DNA of 64,000 nucleotides from Argopecten irradians (taxonomy: Eukaryota; Mollusca; Bivalvia; Pectinida; Pectinidae), in assembly GCF_041381155.1 (NCBI RefSeq), contig NC_091147.1, forward strand, positions 11,905,030 to 11,969,029. The letters are read 5' to 3'. The position numbers and the translations under genes were made by a program. The notes beneath the pieces are model-generated. The model saw only the letters and a list, made by a program, of their open reading frames with translations. It made no database searches and was not told where the DNA came from. Below, piece by piece: positions 62,708 to 64,000 of the stretch. Positions within the stretch are counted from its first letter, which is position 1. Each line of letters starts with the position of its first letter.

Positions 62708-63147
62708 ACGCACGCACAAACGGCAATGCAAGCTTGATTAAATATGTCACTGAGACCATGATTTGAAAGATTTTTTCTCTCTCGCGGAACGACCCTGCTT
62801 CAGTTACAACCACGGGAAATTACCACGTACGTGTACATTCACACTTAGAGAAAGCGCAGATGTATTTCACATAAATAACGTTACTAACTAGACGGCTTTA
62901 TTTGATATTCCCTGACTGTGATATCATAATAATTACAATAACAAGCCGTACGGAGATCTATCAGAATGCGAGATACTGAGGTTATGTAATAAAAACACTA
63001 TGTGTATGCGTTCATTTCATATGAGGTTTTCTAAATCTGGTCTTGAAAATTCAAATTCCAACATCTCGCAAGGATAAGTGCGCATGTACCATTAGCACCA
63101 TAGCCTGCATTAGACACCAAAAATATCATGTAAAACCGATTCTGATT
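62708..63147 (+). repeat. Direct repeat flanking the composite element, right copy
   Basis: Matches 58416-58906 in the same orientation, lacking about 50 internal bases of that copy. Confidence 0.85.
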
Positions 63148-64000
63148 GGTGAATGTTGAATAGTGTACTTATTTGAAATATTAGAAGGCTAGAAAACGTT
63201 ATGCAATAGAGAAAAACCGAAAAGTGTGTCAGTACACTTACTACGTAAAGAGTATTGACGGAAGTGTCACTTTAGGACGGAGAAAGAACCTCTTACATAT
63301 AACAGTCTAGATAATATGGAAATAACAGACCACTTGAAATATAACAAAGCAAAATCCTCAATGACATTATATTTGCATAAGCAGTTCTCGTAATACAAAT
63401 CTTCATATTACATTGTACAGAAAGAAAACTATGTATATACAGTAAAAATGACTTGTAATTGTGCAATCGGTGTATTTTATTTAAATTAAATGATTGCAAA
63501 TAAATACATGTCTCATTAAAATACAATGTATTGGGCTATTTACGATGTATCTCACAACACACGTATTTAATAATTTATTTGGACAACATTACTGATATTA
63601 ATGATTTAATAAATCCGTTTAAAAATTGTATTCTGGAATATGTAAAAAAATCTATGAAAATGTAATAGACACGATTCCGTCTGTGACAGAGCTACTATGA
63701 TGGTTAGTGTTTCCACATGTAAATCACTCTGGGGTGTCAACACAACAGAAAATGTCACGGCTAGAGTGAAACATGGCATGTGGTAACAAGTCTACGAGAT
63801 ACATCTAACTCAAAAGGTTATCAGGTACATACTGCAATCATATTATCATTGAGTGCATGTGAATTAATCAAATTAGTTATATTCTTAGGAGATGTGTAAT
63901 TTATATAAAACAATCTGTTAAATGTGATATTGTTGGTGCTTATTCTATTGTTTATGTCCTCGTCAGCTTTGGTGAAATTTTATGTCTTTATTGGTAATGA
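63148..64000. other. Right edge, no gene recognised
   Basis: AT-rich sequence without a recognisable exon, element or motif. Confidence 0.35.

Noticed and set aside
58416-63147. Direct repeats as LTRs of a retroelement
   Set aside because: No TG...CA ends, no primer-binding site or polypurine tract, no coding interior, and an inverted pair between them.

Overview
The window looks like AT-rich nuclear DNA from an invertebrate animal, most likely a bivalve mollusc. The grounds are split genes with GT-AG introns, tRNA-derived SINEs, many short inverted-repeat transposons, a Polinton, and a tandem family of type II membrane TNF ligands of the kind expanded in bivalves. The species is an inference. 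No bacterial operon, rRNA gene or CRISPR array is present.

Host genes: every host gene I recognise is on the minus strand and belongs to one family, TNF-superfamily-like ligands, here called loci 1 to 8 in plus-strand order. Loci 2 (9771-13715), 3 (14528-18576), 4 (31686-34933) and 6 (39822-41476) share one four-exon plan. Exon 1 carries a short cytoplasmic tail, a membrane segment and a cysteine module C-x2-C-x(24-26)-C-C. Exon 2 is a 40-49 base linker exon. Exon 3 encodes W-W-x-x-R-x-x-x-A-H-L-Y, the first TNF strand. Exon 4 encodes the rest of the TNF domain, ending in FGMFK. Spliced lengths divide by three in every case (288, 296, 294 and 287 residues). Locus 8 (52340-54945) has a 401-codon first exon with 18-residue tail repeats, the same cysteine module, and a TNF domain. 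Locus 1 (2050-4642) is diverged and its C-terminal half is out of frame. Locus 5 (36293-36487) is a lone first-exon-like stub. Locus 7 (45580-46587) shares tail motifs with locus 8 but ends just after the membrane segment. This is a live birth-and-death cluster of immune or cell-death ligands.

Mobile DNA: between loci 3 and 4 lies a 9.6 kb Polinton (19808-29382) with identical 219-base terminal inverted repeats, a DDE integrase with a chromodomain, a packaging-type ATPase, a protein-primed family B DNA polymerase and zinc-finger segments. No capsid or protease gene was recognised and the copy looks broken. It sits inside a second, foldback-type element (18979-29533) that has its own 6-base target duplication TAATGC. 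Other elements are a TTAA-flanked MITE family (four copies), a 1.2 kb element flanked by TTA, a 1.03 kb near-perfect palindrome flanked by CTTTAAC, a 1.08 kb hAT-like insertion inside an older repeat, a 637-base inverted-repeat element, three same-strand SINEs, and a 4.7 kb composite of direct plus inverted repeats near the right end.

The observation most likely to be new is the TNF ligand array with its conserved juxtamembrane CxxC...CC module, together with the ectodomain-less paralogue that keeps the cytoplasmic motifs.
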